Source: Paracoccus yeei ATCC BAA-599 (GTDB lineage: Bacteria; Pseudomonadota; Alphaproteobacteria; Rhodobacterales; Rhodobacteraceae). Taken from it: a stretch of DNA of 64,000 bases. The first letter of the stretch is position 1, and each line of letters opens with the position of its first letter. The notes beneath the pieces were generated by a model. It searched no databases. It worked only from the letters and a program-made list of their open reading frames with translations, and was not told the origin of the DNA. Where the stretch lies: contig NZ_JHWH01000021.1 in assembly GCF_000622145.1 (NCBI RefSeq), forward strand, positions 25,175 to 89,174, read 5' to 3'. The position numbers and the translations under genes were made by a program. This document shows, in pieces, positions 17,984 to 27,495 of the stretch.

Positions 17984-18233
17984 CCGACCCGACCGCCTCG
18001 AACGTGGCGGGATCGAAGAAGATCTCGACCCGCTTGCCCGTGTCGTCCTTGCCATAGACCTCGTAGCAGCCGTCCTCGGTCTTGACGTTGGCGATCTGCC
18101 AGCCCTTGGCGGTCAGTTCGGCCTTCAACTCGTCCACGGGACGCCATTTTTCCTTGGGAACGTCGCAGCGGTCGGCGGCAAGGGCGGGCAGCGCGGCGCC
18201 GGCCATCACAAGGGCAACAAGAAGGGTGCGCAC
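17976..18233 (-). CDS. Periplasmic PepSY-domain protein
   Basis: The start is a GTG preceded by GGAGG at 6-base spacing. The 85 residues begin with a signal peptide (LLVALVMAGAALPALA) followed by a PepSY-like domain: 'VPKEKWRPVDELKAELTAKG', 'IANVKTEDGCYEVYGKDDTG' and 'VEIFFDPATFEAV'. Two Cys residues in the mature part (DRCDV and DGCYE) could form a disulphide. The gene lies downstream of the kinase gene and is coupled to the cytochrome gene. It probably works in the periplasm with the cytochrome or modulates the sensor kinase; both are inferences. Confidence 0.82.
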   Translation of the reverse strand: MRTLLVALVMAGAALPALAADRCDVPKEKWRPVDELKAELTAKGWQIANVKTEDGCYEVYGKDDTGKRVEIFFDPATFEAVGSDD

Positions 18234-18302
18234 GGGAAACCTCCATCGTCAGGGGTGCGATGGGGGCGGTGTGGCAGGCGATCCTTACGCCAGGCTTACT
18301 GG

Positions 18303-19622
18303 TCAGGGCAGATGCAACCGCGCCTCGAACCCGTCCGCGCGGCCCGGCGCCGGAGAGTGCAGCTCCAGCCGCCCGCCCGCCTGCTGCGCGATCTGCCGGG
18401 CGATATGCAGGCCAAGGCCGAAGCCGCCGCTGCGGCGGCTGGCGAACCGATCGGTGATCCGCGCCAGATCCGCCGCCGCGACGGGCGCCCCCCCGTTGCG
18501 CACGACCAGCACCCCCGCATCGTCCAGGACGATATCCACCGGCGTTCCCTCGGGCGCGTGTTGCAGGGCGTTGTCGATCAGGTTGCCCACCACGATCGCC
18601 AGCGCGTCCGCGTCCATCTGCGACGGAACCGGACCCTCCGGCAGCACCACCCGCAGCCGCGATCCGTCGCCATGCGCGTCGCGCAGGACATGCGGCAGCA
18701 GCCGCGCGACATCGACCGGCGCCGCCCCGCGGCCGATGCCGGATTCGGCCCGCGCCAGTTGCAGCAGCCGCGTGACCAGCCGCGACATCCGGTCCAGCGC
18801 CCGCCCGACGGCGGCCAGCCGGTCGCGCTGCACGTCGTCGGCGGTCTCGTGCTGCATCCGCTGCACCTGCGCCAGCGCGATGGCCACCGGCGTGCGCAAT
18901 TCATGCGCGGCGTTCGAGGCGAAGGCGCGTTCCCCCTCCAGCGCCTGCGCCAGCCGCGCCATGAAGCCGTTCAGCGTGGCGATGACCGCCGAAAGCTCGG
19001 CCGGATGGGCCTCGGCATCCATCGGCGACAACATCTGGCTGTCGCGCCGTTCCACCTCGGCCCGCATGCGGTCGAGCGGTCGCAAAGCCTGCGCGGTGAT
19101 CCAGCGCACCAGCATATAGCCCAGGGGCAGGATCGCCAGCATCGGCAGCAGAAACGCCAGATAGCTGTCGCGCCAGGCCTCGGCCCGTTCCGCCAGCGGA
19201 TCGGCGAATTCCAGCGCGAACCCCGCCGCGTCATATCCGGTCGCATAGACCATATGCGTCGCCGTCCGGCGATGGCGAAGCGGGGCGATCCGGTCGGGGA
19301 ACATCGCCGCCACCGCCACCGGGGCGCTGGCCACCACCCGCCCGCTGCGGTCGATCAGCCGCCACAGCAGCGCCTCGTCCAGATCGACCGCCTGCGCGGG
19401 ATCGCCTCCGCCGTCCGGCGGCAGCAGGCCCGCCCGCCATGCGTGGCTGAGAACGGGCAGCAGCGTTTCGGCCGAAACCTTCAGCTGCTGGTCGTAAAGC
19501 TCGTCCTGTTCATGGCGCAGCACCATCGCCATGGTCAGCAGCGCCACCACCCAGACCGCGCCCAGCCCCAGGCTGACCAGCAACGCCAGGCGGCGCGCCA
19601 GCGTGGGGCGGCGCGCGGCCAT
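18303..19622 (-). CDS. Two-component sensor histidine kinase (QseC/CzcS-like)
   Basis: The protein has about 439 residues, and the TGATG overlap with the response regulator shows coupling. TM1 is near residues 9-33. A periplasmic sensor domain of about 110 residues has no obvious metal-ligand cluster, and TM2 lies near 150-172, followed by HAMP. The H-box is AAHELRTPVAIAL, the N-box NLIDNALQHAP, and the G-boxes are DRFASRRSGGFGLGLHIA. All catalytic motifs are intact. The neighbouring CzcN-like and P1B-4 ATPase genes suggest a metal or envelope-stress signal, but the ligand is not evident from the sensor domain. Confidence 0.92.
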   Translation of the reverse strand: MAARRPTLARRLALLVSLGLGAVWVVALLTMAMVLRHEQDELYDQQLKVSAETLLPVLSHAWRAGLLPPDGGGDPAQAVDLDEALLWRLIDRSGRVVASAPVAVAAMFPDRIAPLRHRRTATHMVYATGYDAAGFALEFADPLAERAEAWRDSYLAFLLPMLAILPLGYMLVRWITAQALRPLDRMRAEVERRDSQMLSPMDAEAHPAELSAVIATLNGFMARLAQALEGERAFASNAAHELRTPVAIALAQVQRMQHETADDVQRDRLAAVGRALDRMSRLVTRLLQLARAESGIGRGAAPVDVARLLPHVLRDAHGDGSRLRVVLPEGPVPSQMDADALAIVVGNLIDNALQHAPEGTPVDIVLDDAGVLVVRNGGAPVAAADLARITDRFASRRSGGFGLGLHIARQIAQQAGGRLELHSPAPGRADGFEARLHLP

Positions 19623-20281
19623 CACACGGACCCCATGCGATAGCCGAAGCCGCGCACCGTTTCGACCGCGCTGCGGCCCAGCTTGGCGCGCAGGCGGCTG
19701 ACATGCGCCTCGATGGCATTGCTTTCGACCTCGGCGTCGAAGGCGTAAAGCGCCTCCTCAAGCTGGTCGCGGGTCACGATCATGCCGGGGCGGCGGCTGA
19801 TGCGTTCGATCACCGCCCATTCCTTGCGCGTCAGGTGGACGGGGGCATCGTCCAGCAGCGCCGCCTGCCGTTCGGGCAGCAGAGCCAGCCGGCCAAAGCG
19901 CCGCTCGGGCTCGGCCCGGCCGTCGATGCGGCGGCGGATGGCGGCGATCCGGGCCAGCATCTCGTCCAGGTCATAGGGCTTGACTAGGTAATCGTCGGCG
20001 CCGGCGTCCAGCCCCTCGATCCGTTCGGTGATCCGGTCGCGCGCGGTGCCGATCAGCACCGGCACCCGGACCCCGCGCCGCCGCAGCCCCCGCAGGAAGG
20101 CGATGCCGTCGCCGTCGGGCAGGTGCAGGTCCAGCAGCAGCAGATCGTAATCCACCCCCGCCAGCGCATCGGCGGCGGTGGCCAGATCGGCCGCCAGATC
20201 GACGGCATGGCCCTGCGCCGCCAGATGATCGGCCACCGCCGATGCCAGATCGCCTTCGTCCTCGACCACCAGCAGCCGCAT
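19622..20281 (-). CDS. Response regulator, OmpR/PhoB family
   Basis: The protein has 219 residues, starting MRLLVVEDEGD. The receiver domain has the acidic pocket (EDE), phospho-acceptor Asp in LLLLDLHLPDGDG (near residue 51), the conserved Thr in LIGTARDR and Lys in YLVKPYD. A C-terminal winged helix of the OmpR type follows (125-219, with 'LTRKEWAVIERI' and 'VESNAIEAHVSRLRAKLG'). It is transcribed first in the operon RR-HK-PepSY-cytochrome. Its promoter should lie in the 154-base gap shared with the divergent methyltransferase-like gene, which is the simplest direct target. Confidence 0.93.
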   Translation of the reverse strand: MRLLVVEDEGDLASAVADHLAAQGHAVDLAADLATAADALAGVDYDLLLLDLHLPDGDGIAFLRGLRRRGVRVPVLIGTARDRITERIEGLDAGADDYLVKPYDLDEMLARIAAIRRRIDGRAEPERRFGRLALLPERQAALLDDAPVHLTRKEWAVIERISRRPGMIVTRDQLEEALYAFDAEVESNAIEAHVSRLRAKLGRSAVETVRGFGYRMGSV

Positions 20282-20435
20282 GTCACGCCCTCTCCCGACC
20301 TGCCCGTCAGCCAACCGTAAGGTCCGCGCGCGACAGGGCAGCACCGAAACTAGCGGAACGGACCATGCGCGAACAGATCCCGGCACCCGTGCCCGCGCAG
20401 GCGCACCCCGGTCCGCAACCACAGGTTCTGACATA

Positions 20436-21056
20436 ATGTCCAAACCGGCCCTTGCCGTTCGTCCCGCCAACCAGCGGCTGCGCATCGCCACCTTGCGCCT
20501 TTTCTTCGTCGCGGCCCTGATCCCGATCCTGTGGGGCGTTCCCGTCTGGCAGGCCGTTCCGGTCCAGGCGCTGATGCGCACGGCGGGCAGCCTGTGCATC
20601 GTGGCGGCCGTGCTGGGGCGGTTCTGGGCGATCCTTTACATCGGCGGGCGCAAGAATGCGCAGGTGATGCAGACCGGACCCTATTCGATCTGCCGCCATC
20701 CGCTGTATTTCTTTTCCACCATCGGCGCGACGGGGTTCGGCCTGCTGCTGGACAGCCTGCTGCTGGCCGCGCTGTTCGGGCTGGGCGCCTTTACGATCCT
20801 GTCCGCCACCGCCCGGCGCGAGGAGGACTATCTTCGCTCCATGTTCGGACCTGCCTATGAGGACTATGCCGGCCGCGTGCCGCGCATCCTGCCCCGGCCC
20901 TCGCTGTTCCGGGCGGGACCGGGGCTGATGCTGAACCTGAACGCCCTGCGCACGAACCTGGCCGACGCCCTGGTCTTTGTCGCGGCCTTCCCCGTGGCCG
21001 AGGCGATCGGCGCCCTTCACGACGCGGGGCTGGCGCGCGGGTTCCGGATCTTCTGA
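20436..21056 (+). CDS. Isoprenylcysteine carboxyl methyltransferase-like membrane protein (CzcN-like)
   Basis: The protein has 206 residues with four to five membrane segments. The ICMT/PEMT signature reads 'TGPYSICRHPLYFFSTIG' (near residue 80), with the RHP motif, and then 'EEDYLRSMFGPAYEDYAGRVPRILP', which is the conserved SAM/lipid-site region. In Cupriavidus metal-resistance clusters the CzcN/NccN proteins belong to this family, and this gene is placed between a two-component system and a P1B-4 ATPase, matching that context. The ribosome-binding site is weak. No bacterial substrate is proven for this family, so the biochemical role is open. Confidence 0.82.
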   Translation: MSKPALAVRPANQRLRIATLRLFFVAALIPILWGVPVWQAVPVQALMRTAGSLCIVAAVLGRFWAILYIGGRKNAQVMQTGPYSICRHPLYFFSTIGATGFGLLLDSLLLAALFGLGAFTILSATARREEDYLRSMFGPAYEDYAGRVPRILPRPSLFRAGPGLMLNLNALRTNLADALVFVAAFPVAEAIGALHDAGLARGFRIF

Positions 21057-21066
21057 CAGCTGCAAC

Positions 21067-23067
21067 TCAGGCACGGGCGGGCTTCGGCTGCGCCGCCCCG
21101 GACCGCCGCGCCGCCTGCCTTTGGTCCCGGTCGCTGCGGATCGGATCGGCCAGCAGGCGCAGCCCGTTCAGCACCACCAGCACCGTGCCCCCTTCGTGCC
21201 CGATCACGGCCAGCGGCAGGGGCAGGGAAAGGAACAGGCTGGAGGCGACCAGCAGCGCCATCATGCCCATGGCGAAGATCAGGTTCTGCCGGATCACCCG
21301 CCGCGTCCGGCGCGCCAGCCGGTGCGCCGCCGCCAGCCGGCCCATGTCGTCCGACAGCAGCGCCACATCCGCCGCCTGCAGCGCGACCTCGCTGCCCGCC
21401 GCGCCCATGGCGATGCCGACATCGGCCCGCGCCAGGGCGGCGGCGTCGTTCACCCCGTCGCCCACAAAGGCCACCTTGCCGCGCCCGGCCAGTTCGCCCA
21501 CCAGCCGAACCTTGTCCTGGGGCAGCAGGTCGGCCATCACCTCGTCGGGCGCAAAGCCCAGTTCAGCCCCGATGCGAAGCCCGACGGCGCGCCGGTCGCC
21601 GGTCATGATCCTGATCGTGCCGACCCCCTCGCCGCGCAGCGCCGCCAGCCCCGCGGCCGAGCTTTCGCGCGGGCGGTCGGCCACCGTGACGGCGCCCAGC
21701 AGGCGGCCGCCCCGACCAAGCCATGTGACCGTCTGCGCCGTGTCGCGCAGCGCGGAGAATTCCGGCCCGTCGACCTGGGCCCCCATCCGCGCCGCCAGCC
21801 GGCGGTTTCCGGCCCAGACCGTGCCGCCCGCATCCGTGCCGGTGATCCCTTCGCTGGGGATCGCCTGCACGTCATGGACGGGCGCGGGGGCGATGCCGCG
21901 TTCGGCCGCGTGGCGGCGGATCGCCTCGGCGATGGGATGTTCGGATTGCGCCTCGATCCCGGACAGCAGCGCCAGGAACGCCGCCTCGTCCCCAAGGGCG
22001 ATCAGCCCCGTCACCTCGGCCTTGCCGGTGGTCAGGGTGCCGGTCTTGTCGAAGGCGAAGGTGTGGACGTCGGCCAGCGTCTCCAGCGCGGCGCCGCCCT
22101 TGAACAGCACGCCGCCCCGCGCCGCCGCCGCCAGCGCCGACAGGATCGCGGCGGGAACCGAGATCACGATGGCGCAGGGGCTGGCCGCGACCAGCAGCGT
22201 GGCCGCGCGGTAAAGCGCGTCGTTCCACGACCAGCCCAGGGCCAGAAGGACGCAAAGCGCCAGGCTCGATCCCGCCAGCACCGCAACGGTATAGCGCTGC
22301 CCGAACCATTCGCTGAAGCGTTCCGAAGGCGCGCGGGCGGCCTGCGCCTCGGTCACCAGCGCGATCATCCGCGCCACCGTGCTGTCGGCCACGGCCTGCG
22401 TGACCTGTACCCGAAGCACGGCGTTCAGGTTCACCGTCGCCTCGAACACCTTGGCGCCGGGGGCCTTGTGGACGGGCATGGATTCGCCGGTGATCGTTGC
22501 CTCGTCCAGTGCGCCGTCGCCGTCCAGGATCACTCCGTCCACCGGCACGCGGGCGCCGGGGCGCAGCACCACCACATCGCCGGGCACCAGGTCGGCCACC
22601 GGCACCTCGTTGACCCTGCCGTCCGGGGCCTGCCGCAGGGCCGTGTCGGGGCGCAGCGCCATCAACGCCTCGACCGCGCGGCGGGCGCGGCCCATGGCGC
22701 GATGTTCCAGCGTGGTCGAGATGCTGAACAGCGTCAGCAGCACCGCGCCTTCCAGCGGCGCGCCGACGCCCGCCGCCGCCAGGGCCGCGACCACCATCAG
22801 CAGGTCGATGTCCAGCACCCGGTCCCGCCACAGCACCGACAGCGCCCGCAGCCCCGCCGGCACCCCGCCCGCCAGATAGACCAGAAAAAGCCCCGCAGCC
22901 CCCCAGAGGCCGGGAACGACAAAGGCGCCGAAAGCGGCAAGCCCCATGCCGAATACGGTGGCAAGGGTCCACGCCATCATCAGGCGGTCGGAAGAAAGAT
23001 CGAAGGTCATGTCCTGTCCTGGCTGTGCCGCATGTGCGGCAGTGGCTGGGTCGAAATTCAGAAACAT
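21067..23067 (-). CDS. P1B-4 type heavy-metal ATPase (Co/Zn/Cd or Fe efflux)
   Basis: The start at 23067 follows AGGAAGG at 8 bases; upstream in-frame start 23100 and downstream 23010 are alternatives. The protein has about 666 residues and no N-terminal HMA metal-binding domain. Motifs are TGES (near 194), SPC in VAASPCAIV (near 297) instead of CPC, DKTGT (near 341), the HP motif in SEHPIAEAI, GDGVNDAAAL (near 537) and HEGGT in the last membrane helix (near 620). SPC together with HEGGT defines subgroup P1B-4, known for Co2+, Zn2+/Cd2+ or Fe2+ export. It converges on the CzcN-like gene with a 10-base gap, so it has its own promoter upstream. Confidence 0.92.
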   Translation of the reverse strand: MFLNFDPATAAHAAQPGQDMTFDLSSDRLMMAWTLATVFGMGLAAFGAFVVPGLWGAAGLFLVYLAGGVPAGLRALSVLWRDRVLDIDLLMVVAALAAAGVGAPLEGAVLLTLFSISTTLEHRAMGRARRAVEALMALRPDTALRQAPDGRVNEVPVADLVPGDVVVLRPGARVPVDGVILDGDGALDEATITGESMPVHKAPGAKVFEATVNLNAVLRVQVTQAVADSTVARMIALVTEAQAARAPSERFSEWFGQRYTVAVLAGSSLALCVLLALGWSWNDALYRAATLLVAASPCAIVISVPAAILSALAAAARGGVLFKGGAALETLADVHTFAFDKTGTLTTGKAEVTGLIALGDEAAFLALLSGIEAQSEHPIAEAIRRHAAERGIAPAPVHDVQAIPSEGITGTDAGGTVWAGNRRLAARMGAQVDGPEFSALRDTAQTVTWLGRGGRLLGAVTVADRPRESSAAGLAALRGEGVGTIRIMTGDRRAVGLRIGAELGFAPDEVMADLLPQDKVRLVGELAGRGKVAFVGDGVNDAAALARADVGIAMGAAGSEVALQAADVALLSDDMGRLAAAHRLARRTRRVIRQNLIFAMGMMALLVASSLFLSLPLPLAVIGHEGGTVLVVLNGLRLLADPIRSDRDQRQAARRSGAAQPKPARA

Positions 23068-23133
23068 CCTGACGCCTTCCTGACGGATTCCACAATCCAA
23101 AGCGCAAGCATGCGGGGGCGGACTGCGGCGGCG

Positions 23134-24018
23134 TCAGCACCGGAAGAAGTCGATGAACGCCCGCAGGGCGGGCCGCATCTGACGGCGCGAGGGATAATAG
23201 ATGTAGAAGCCCTCGAAGGGTGGGCACCAGTCGTCCAGCACGGCCGTGAGCCGGCCGTCGCGCAGGTCGCCGGCCACCACGTCCTTGAACAGGAAGGCCA
23301 GGCCCAGGCCCTGCAGCGCCGCGCGGCGGATCAGGTCCTGCTGCGGCAGGATCAGGTTGCCGGTGACGCTCACGCTCAGCGCGCGGCCGTCCTTTTCCAG
23401 TTCCCACCGATAGAGGCGGCCGCTGGCGAAGCGCCGGCGGATGCAGTTGTGGTCCTTGAGGTCGCGCGGATGCCGGGGCTTCGGATGGCGGGCGAAATAG
23501 TCGGGCGCGCCGACGATGACGCCCCGGCGGGGGCCGCTGGCACGGACGGCGATCATGTCGGTCTCAAGGCTTTCGCCCAGGCGAAGGCCCGCGTCGCAGC
23601 CGCTTTCGACGATATCCTCGAAACGGTCCGAGGTGCGGATGTCCAGTTCGATCAGCGGATATCGGGCGACGAACTCGGGGATGCGGCGCATCACCACCTC
23701 GTCGGCGGCCAGGTGCGGCATGGTGATGCGCAGGGCCCCCGAGGGGACCTCGGGCCGGGCGGCGGTCTCGGCCAGGGCGGCCCCGATCTCGTCCAGCGCG
23801 CCGCCCACCCGTTCCAGCAGACGGGCGCCTTCGTCGGTCGGGCGGGTGGACCGCGTGGTGCGGGCCAGCAGGCGCACGCCCAGATCCGCCTCGAGCAGGG
23901 CCACGGCCTGGCTGACGGCCGAGGGCGCGATGCCCAGGCGATCCGCCGCGCCGCGAAAGCTGCCAAGCTCGGCCACGGTGCGAAGGACGACCAGACGGGA
24001 CAGATGCGCGCGCTCCAT
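23134..24018 (-). CDS. LysR-family transcriptional regulator
   Basis: The start at 24018 (MERAHLSRLVVLR) gives 294 residues. The N-terminal winged HTH has 'GSFRGAADRLGIAPSAVSQA' (residues 19-38), and the effector domain follows from about 90. It is divergent from the aldo/keto reductase gene across 93 bases, the classical LysR-target arrangement. A short palindrome GTTC-GATA-GAAC lies in the gap. The regulator probably controls the reductase and itself. A low-complexity upstream extension of the open frame across the reductase gene is ignored. Confidence 0.92.
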   Translation of the reverse strand: MERAHLSRLVVLRTVAELGSFRGAADRLGIAPSAVSQAVALLEADLGVRLLARTTRSTRPTDEGARLLERVGGALDEIGAALAETAARPEVPSGALRITMPHLAADEVVMRRIPEFVARYPLIELDIRTSDRFEDIVESGCDAGLRLGESLETDMIAVRASGPRRGVIVGAPDYFARHPKPRHPRDLKDHNCIRRRFASGRLYRWELEKDGRALSVSVTGNLILPQQDLIRRAALQGLGLAFLFKDVVAGDLRDGRLTAVLDDWCPPFEGFYIYYPSRRQMRPALRAFIDFFRC

Positions 24019-24024
24019 TGTTCT

Positions 24025-24036
24025 GTTCGATAGAAC
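24025..24036. promoter_or_regulatory. Palindrome in LysR/aldo-keto reductase intergenic region
   Basis: A perfect dyad GTTC-GATA-GAAC lies seven bases upstream of the LysR start codon and about 75 bases upstream of the reductase start. It is compact for a LysR box but positioned for autoregulation of the regulator. Confidence 0.35.
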
Positions 24037-24111
24037 GGGCCGCGCAGGATTGCACGGATTATCCGCAAGCCGGCCCGCCGCTAGGATGCCTGCATGAACA
24101 AGGAGACGATC

Positions 24112-25101
<990 letters not shown>

Positions 25102-25152
25102 GGCCGTGAGGAGGCATGGCGGCTCGCGACCGCCGCCCGCCGTCCTGACGGT

Positions 25153-25887
25153 TTACGGCAGGCTCAGCTTGGCCATGCGGCCGCCGTCGACGGTATAGAC
25201 CTGCCCGGTGACGAAGCCCGCCTCGTCGGCGGCCAGGAAGGCGACCAGGGCCGCGACCTCCTCGGGCCGTCCGGTGCGCGCGACGGGGTGGATGCGGCCG
25301 ATGTTCTGGCGAAAGGCCACCGGATCCGGCATGCCTTCGATGAAGGCGACGTTCAGGTCGGTGTCGATCCAGCCCGGCGCGACCGCGTTGCAGCGGATGC
25401 CCTCGGGGCCGTGGTCGACGGCGACGGCGCGGGTCAGCCCGTGCAGCCCGGCCTTGGAGGCGCAATAGGCGGCGTGGCCGGGATTGGAGCCGAGCCCCTC
25501 GATCGAGCCGATGTTGACGATGCTGCCCCGCGTCCTGCGCAGATGGGGCAGGGCGGCCCGGATCGTCAGGAAGGGCGCCGTCAGGTTGACCGCCAGATTG
25601 CGCTGCCAGTCCTCGAGCGACATCGCCTCGACCGAGGATTCCTGCATCATCCCGGCGTTGTTGACCAGCACGTCCAGCCGCCCGGCGCGCTGCGCCACCT
25701 CGGCCACGACCCGGGCGGGGCTTGCGGGATCGGCAAAATCGGCGGGGATCGCCTCGAATTCGCCGTCACCGCCGCGCTGGGCGGTGAAGACCCTTGCGCC
25801 CTCGTCCCGAAGCCGCCGGGCGACGGCCCGCCCGATGCCCGAGCGGCCGCCCGTGACCAGGGCCACCTTGTCCGAAAAGCGCATCAT
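25153..25887 (-). CDS. SDR-family oxidoreductase
   Basis: The start ATGATG at 25887 overlaps the stop of the preceding SDR gene, so the two are translationally coupled. The protein has 244 residues of classical SDR type: nucleotide motif [10 protein letters not shown] (12-21), NNAG (near 85), Ser in VNIGSIEG and the active-site pair YCASK (near 150). The end is '[18 protein letters not shown]'. The classic Rossmann dehydrogenase acts on alcohols or sugars with NAD(P). With the neighbouring enolase-superfamily relic and second SDR it looks like part of a former sugar-acid pathway. Confidence 0.9.
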   Translation of the reverse strand: MMRFSDKVALVTGGRSGIGRAVARRLRDEGARVFTAQRGGDGEFEAIPADFADPASPARVVAEVAQRAGRLDVLVNNAGMMQESSVEAMSLEDWQRNLAVNLTAPFLTIRAALPHLRRTRGSIVNIGSIEGLGSNPGHAAYCASKAGLHGLTRAVAVDHGPEGIRCNAVAPGWIDTDLNVAFIEGMPDPVAFRQNIGRIHPVARTGRPEEVAALVAFLAADEAGFVTGQVYTVDGGRMAKLSLP

Positions 25888-26618
25888 GACACGGGCTTCC
25901 CGCCATTGATCTCGACCAGCGCGCCGCACATGTAGCGCGCGGCATCCGAGGCCAGGAACAGCACCACGTCGGCGATGTCCTCGGGCTCGGCGATGCGGCC
26001 GATGGGCACGGTCCGGCCCAGTTCGGCCACCGCCGTGTCGGGGTCGAAGCCGCGGCGGGCAAAGCCCGTGCGCAGCATGGGGGTGTTGACCTCGTTCGGG
26101 CAGACGGCGTTCACCCGGATGCCCTGATGGGCGTGGTCCATGCCCATGCATTGCGTCAGCGATGCGATGGCCGCCTTGGTCATGCAATAGAGCGCATGGT
26201 TCGGCCCCGGCGCCTTGCCGCCCCAGCAGGACGAGACGTTGACGATGGCACCGCCGCCCGCTTCCGCCATCAGCGGGATGGCGGCGCGGCAGATGCGGAA
26301 CGGCGCCTCGACATTGACGCCCAGGGACAGGGTCCAGTCGGCGTCGGTGCTGTCGGTGACGGGGCCGCGCGTGATGACCCCGGCGTTGTTGACGACGATG
26401 TCGAGCCCGCCCAGGGCATCGCGCGCCGCCCGCGCCAGCCCGTCGGCATAGGCGGGGTCCAGAAGGTCGCCGGGCAGATGCGCCTCGGCCGCGATGCCGC
26501 CGGTATCGCGGTCGGCTGCGGCCACCCGCGCCCCTTCGGCGCCAAGCAGCCTGACGATGGCCGCGCCGATCCCGCCGGCCGCGCCCGTTACCAGCGCGGC
26601 CTTGCCTTCAAATCTCAT
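25884..26618 (-). CDS. SDR-family oxidoreductase
   Basis: The protein has 244 residues, with the cofactor motif [12 protein letters not shown] (11-22), a GDLLDP acidic region, NNAG (near 82), catalytic Ser in VNVSSCWGG and YCMTK (near 149), and a C-terminal '[14 protein letters not shown]'. It is coupled to the downstream SDR gene by a 4-base ATGA overlap. The relic of an enolase-superfamily gene lies 18 bases upstream of its start, suggesting these genes once formed one operon of sugar or hydroxyacid catabolism. The substrate is not determinable. Confidence 0.9.
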   Translation of the reverse strand: MRFEGKAALVTGAAGGIGAAIVRLLGAEGARVAAADRDTGGIAAEAHLPGDLLDPAYADGLARAARDALGGLDIVVNNAGVITRGPVTDSTDADWTLSLGVNVEAPFRICRAAIPLMAEAGGGAIVNVSSCWGGKAPGPNHALYCMTKAAIASLTQCMGMDHAHQGIRVNAVCPNEVNTPMLRTGFARRGFDPDTAVAELGRTVPIGRIAEPEDIADVVLFLASDAARYMCGALVEINGGKPVS

Positions 26619-26636
26619 GATTGTCCCTCCCTGGGA

Positions 26637-26744
26637 TCAGAAGCTGGCGACAGGGTCGCCGAACATGTCCTTGTCGGGCACCACGCCCAGGCCGGAATCA
26701 TCGGGCAGGTCATGGGCGTAGGCGTGGATTTCACGGATCTTCAT
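26637..26744 (-). pseudogene. Enolase-superfamily (mandelate racemase/MLE-like) gene reduced to its two ends
   Basis: A 35-codon frame with a normal ATG and stop encodes a typical enolase-superfamily N-terminus (MKIREIHAYAHDLP) fused to a typical C-terminus (GLGVVPDKDMFGDPVASF). Members have about 350-400 residues, so an internal in-frame deletion of roughly 330 codons is inferred; all metal-binding and catalytic residues are lost. It stands between TetR and the two coupled SDR genes on the same strand. Whether the mini-peptide is translated is unknown. The match is from memory of family ends and would be settled by a protein search. Confidence 0.7.
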
Positions 26745-26761
26745 TCAGCTCTCCGAACAGG

Positions 26762-27313
26762 TCAGCAGATGCCCTCTGCCGAAAGCGCCGCGCGTGCCGC
26801 CCGCATCGCCGCCCGGGTGGCCCTGTCGCGCCCCTGAAGCCGTGCCGCCTGCGTCATGCCTTCGTGCAAAAGGAAAAGCGTCTCGGCCAGGTGCCGGGTG
26901 TCGCGACCGGGTGCGACACGTTCCAGGCGCAGGCGGAATTCGTCTGCCAGCCGGGCCTTGTGGTCCAGGACCGTGTCCGCGATGGGCCGGCTGTCGGGGT
27001 ATTCCGCAAGCGCGTTCAGGAACAGGCAGCCGGTGTTGGCGACCTCGGCCAGCCAGTCGCCCAGGCGCACCAGCGGGTGCAGGACATGGTCCACCCCGTC
27101 CTCGGGCCCGCCGGCCAGCCAGTCGAAATAGGTGCGGTCGCGGTGTTCGAGCGCACCGACGATCATCGCCTCGCGGCTGGGGAAGTGCTTGTAGAGCGTC
27201 CGCAACGAGACGTCGGCCTCGGCCCGCAGGGCTTCGACGCCCTGTTCGGCAAAGCCCTGCTCGGAAAAGCTGCGCTCAAGATCACTGGCGATTCGGGTTT
27301 TCGTGTCGGTCAT
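26762..27313 (-). CDS. TetR-family transcriptional regulator
   Basis: The protein has 183 residues. The N-terminal HTH region includes 'VSLRTLYKHFPSREAMIVGAL' (in pieces, near 34-55), the recognition helix and start of helix 4 in TetR proteins. The C-terminal ligand domain has a TetR_C-like composition (LFNALAEYPDS-like segment around 95-105, 'LAETLFLLHEGMTQAARLQG' near 140-160). Two operator-like dyads lie just upstream, so it very likely represses itself. The SDR genes follow on the same strand downstream of the enolase relic, and they are the likely regulated genes. Confidence 0.9.
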   Translation of the reverse strand: MTDTKTRIASDLERSFSEQGFAEQGVEALRAEADVSLRTLYKHFPSREAMIVGALEHRDRTYFDWLAGGPEDGVDHVLHPLVRLGDWLAEVANTGCLFLNALAEYPDSRPIADTVLDHKARLADEFRLRLERVAPGRDTRHLAETLFLLHEGMTQAARLQGRDRATRAAMRAARAALSAEGIC

Positions 27314-27322
27314 GGGGCCAGT

Positions 27323-27372
27323 GTAGAGCGATCATTCTACTTCGCAAGAAGAAAGTACAGTGATCGCTCTAC
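27323..27372. promoter_or_regulatory. Paired TetR operator-like dyads
   Basis: Two 18-base sites flank a 14-base spacer. Site 1 (27323-27340) is GTAGAGCGATCATTCTAC, with perfect GTAGA/TCTAC arms. Site 2 (27355-27372) is GTACAGTGATCGCTCTAC, with four of five arm bases matching. The outer 12 bases of the two sites are also perfect inverted copies of each other (GTAGAGCGATCA versus TGATCGCTCTAC). Site size, arm pattern and position 10 bases upstream of the tetR start fit operators bound by TetR dimers. Confidence 0.7.
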
Positions 27373-27495
27373 TCCCCGCGCCGGATGATGGTGAGGGCCG
27401 CTGCGGGGGCGAGGCCTGAGCGCCTGCCCGCAGCGCGGGCAAACCGTGGTTTCGGCAAGGGGCGGCCGCCCCCGCGGCGCCTGTCCGCCGCGGTC

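Noticed and set aside
20977..24033. Plus-strand frame of about 1000 codons across the P1B-4 ATPase and LysR genes
   Set aside because: It is antisense to two well-supported genes and reads as repetitive Gln/His/Arg sequence. It is a shadow of their third-position GC.
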